Positions 62,932 to 64,000 of a DNA stretch of 64,000 nt are shown here, in pieces. The notes beneath the pieces are model-generated. The model had not been told where the DNA came from and ran no database searches. It saw only the letters and a list, made by a program, of their open reading frames with translations. The stretch spans positions 1,116,001-1,180,000 of the forward strand of contig NZ_FZLN01000001.1 in assembly GCF_900197575.1 (NCBI RefSeq), in the 5' to 3' direction. The position numbers were made by a program, and so were the translations under genes. Positions within the stretch are counted from its first letter, which is position 1; every line of letters begins with the position of its first letter. The stretch comes from Acinetobacter apis (GTDB taxonomy: Bacteria; Pseudomonadota; Gammaproteobacteria; Pseudomonadales; Moraxellaceae).

Positions 62932-62960
62932 AAAAAATGCCTCAACCGAGGCATTTTTTT
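62932..62960. terminator. Bidirectional intrinsic terminator
   Basis: A perfect 12-bp stem (62932-62943 with 62948-62959), loop AACC, with A/T tracts. It is shared by convergent rluB and bioD. Confidence 0.92.
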
Positions 62961-63600
62961 ATTGCTGTGGAATATCAATCCAAAGTGCTTTTGGAAAGTT
63001 TTTAATCATATAATCATATAAATAAGCTTTGGTATCTTTTGCAATAAGATGGTCTTTTGCATCATCATTTAAATTATAGGCAATTGCATGTAATACCACC
63101 TGATGTGCTTTTAATGCCTGTAAGCTGAGCAGTGTGTGGTTAATACTGCCTAACCGACCTGATGTAACCAAGATCACTGGCAATTTTTGTGCTTGAATAT
63201 AGTCGATGGTCAAGTAATGACGAGTGAGCGGCACCATCAACCCACCTGCGCCCTCAAGTAAAACCACATCAAAACGTTCAGACAGTGTGTGTGTTGCGGC
63301 TTGAATTTTAGCAAAATCAATTTCACGCTGATCAATTTCTGCAGCCAAATGTGGCGATGCAGGATAGCTAAAAATTTCTGGCATGGTTAAACCCGCATGA
63401 TCTTCTGCTAAAAAATCAATTCCCATAATTTTTCGATGCATTTGAATATCTTCAGATACAGCTTCATTGCCTGTTTGTATCAACTTTTGGGTAATGACTT
63501 GCTGCCCTTGCGCTGCATATTGCTGTGCTAAATATCCTGTGGCATAGGTTTTGCCAATTTCAGTATCAATTCCACTGATAAAATAAACATTGTCTGTCAT
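62959..63600 (-). CDS. bioD: Dethiobiotin synthetase
   Basis: A 213-residue P-loop enzyme: SGIDTEIGKTYATGYLA (modified Walker A), LLEGAGGLMVPLT and VILVTSGRLGSINHTLLSLQ. It forms the ureido ring of dethiobiotin from DAPA, CO2 and ATP. It overlaps the upstream bioC by 4 bp and is probably distal in a bio operon running in from beyond the window. Confidence 0.95.
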   Translation of the reverse strand: MTDNVYFISGIDTEIGKTYATGYLAQQYAAQGQQVITQKLIQTGNEAVSEDIQMHRKIMGIDFLAEDHAGLTMPEIFSYPASPHLAAEIDQREIDFAKIQAATHTLSERFDVVLLEGAGGLMVPLTRHYLTIDYIQAQKLPVILVTSGRLGSINHTLLSLQALKAHQVVLHAIAYNLNDDAKDHLIAKDTKAYLYDYMIKNFPKALWIDIPQQ

Positions 63601-64000
63601 ATCACTCTCCGTGCAATGATATAAATTGGATGATAAGTCAAAGGATATACTGTTAATCCTGTGTCTTGTGGCTGAGCAAATTGCGCATAATCTGCATAAA
63701 ATTGCGCTAAGCTTTGTTTATTCCACACAAAATCTGTGGTGTTTGCAGTAACACCTGTGGCTTTTAAATGTTTAAGCACGTGTAAAGGATGGGTAAAATT
63801 CACATCAATATCATGTTCATGCAGATATAAAATTTCAAAGCCAATCTCTTTTAACTCAGCGCAAAGTTGAGCTGATGATAAATAATGTAAGCCCTGTCCT
63901 GTCAATGCTTTCATTTGATGCAAATTTCTTTCACCAAAAATTGAAAATGCCAACACACCATGCTGCTTTAAAGCCTTATGAATTCGCTTAAAGACCTGTT
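63597..64000 (-). CDS. bioC: Malonyl-ACP O-methyltransferase BioC, C-terminal part (truncated by window)
   Basis: An open reading frame continues through the right edge of the window; about 134 C-terminal residues are visible. QVFKRIHKALKQHGVLAFSI followed by FGERNLHQM is the late part of the methyltransferase fold. The tail HPLHVLKHLKATGVTANTT is characteristic of BioC. BioC disguises malonyl-ACP so that the fatty-acid enzymes can build pimelate. The neighbouring bioD supports the call. Confidence 0.85.
   Translation of the reverse strand, partial: QVFKRIHKALKQHGVLAFSIFGERNLHQMKALTGQGLHYLSSAQLCAELKEIGFEILYLHEHDIDVNFTHPLHVLKHLKATGVTANTTDFVWNKQSLAQFYADYAQFAQPQDTGLTVYPLTYHPIYIIARRVI

Overview
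The window is a stretch of ordinary chromosome from a low-GC gammaproteobacterium, almost certainly an Acinetobacter. The clues are the AT-rich third positions, typical Moraxellaceae gene neighbourhoods (hemA divergent from a TPR gene-lolB-ispE-tRNA-Gln-prs-rplY-pth; yceD-rpmF-fabD-fabG-acpP; bamD divergent from rluD-pgeF), a pga cluster, an Eat-type ethanolamine permease and a DesT/DesC/DesB desaturase locus. No insertion sequence, prophage, integron, CRISPR array or rRNA operon is visible. Base composition looks even throughout, so this reads as core genome with a few accessory loci.

Layout. 1-5.5 kb: SIMPL-domain periplasmic protein, a small unknown, the fatty-acid desaturase system (desB and desC with divergent regulator desT) and a PerM-type membrane protein. 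5.5-14.6 kb: rapA, rluA, hemL-thiE, ompW, a CYTH/CHAD protein and an unknown. 14.6-24.5 kb: M16 protease, DUF421, pnuC, acyltransferase 3, then pgaD-pgaC-pgaB (no pgaA) and an FKBP prolyl isomerase. 24.8-28.8 kb: a small unknown ORF, acyl-CoA thioesterase, DUF333 lipoprotein, patatin, YdcF-type protein and a DUF481 outer-membrane protein. 28.8-34.9 kb: an accessory catabolic cluster of ethanolamine permease, APH-fold small-molecule kinase, AraC regulator, class-III aminotransferase-fold PLP enzyme and DeoR regulator. 34.9-38.9 kb: tRNA-Met, rnpB, ferredoxin, coaD, smpB, pgeF, rluD. 38.9-51.7 kb: bamD (with a repeat-bearing C-terminal extension), dnaG, a small unknown, hemA, the TPR protein, lolB, ispE, four identical tRNA-Gln genes, prs, rplY, pth, a DUF1289 protein and trhO. 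51.9-56.8 kb: a four-gene chaperone-usher fimbrial operon. 56.9-64 kb: acpP-fabG-fabD-rpmF-yceD, epmC, yciO-like, a 622-bp gene-free stretch, rluB, bioD and the 3' part of bioC.

How the genes work together. The envelope themes are outer-membrane biogenesis (bamD, lolB, ompW), surface attachment (pga, fimbriae) and membrane-lipid unsaturation (des, fab, acpP). Translation and RNA maintenance genes are dense (rluA, rluB, rluD, smpB, pth, rplY, rpmF, trhO, epmC, rnpB, tRNAs). The most notable candidate system is the permease-kinase-PLP enzyme cluster at 28.8-34.9 kb. I read it as a cobalamin-independent, phosphorylative route for ethanolamine or a related amino alcohol. Other observations are the missing pgaA with a PgaB that lacks a lipobox, a 99-bp-period repeat in bamD, a perfect 17-bp hairpin containing the smpB stop codon, and a structured gene-free region upstream of rluB.
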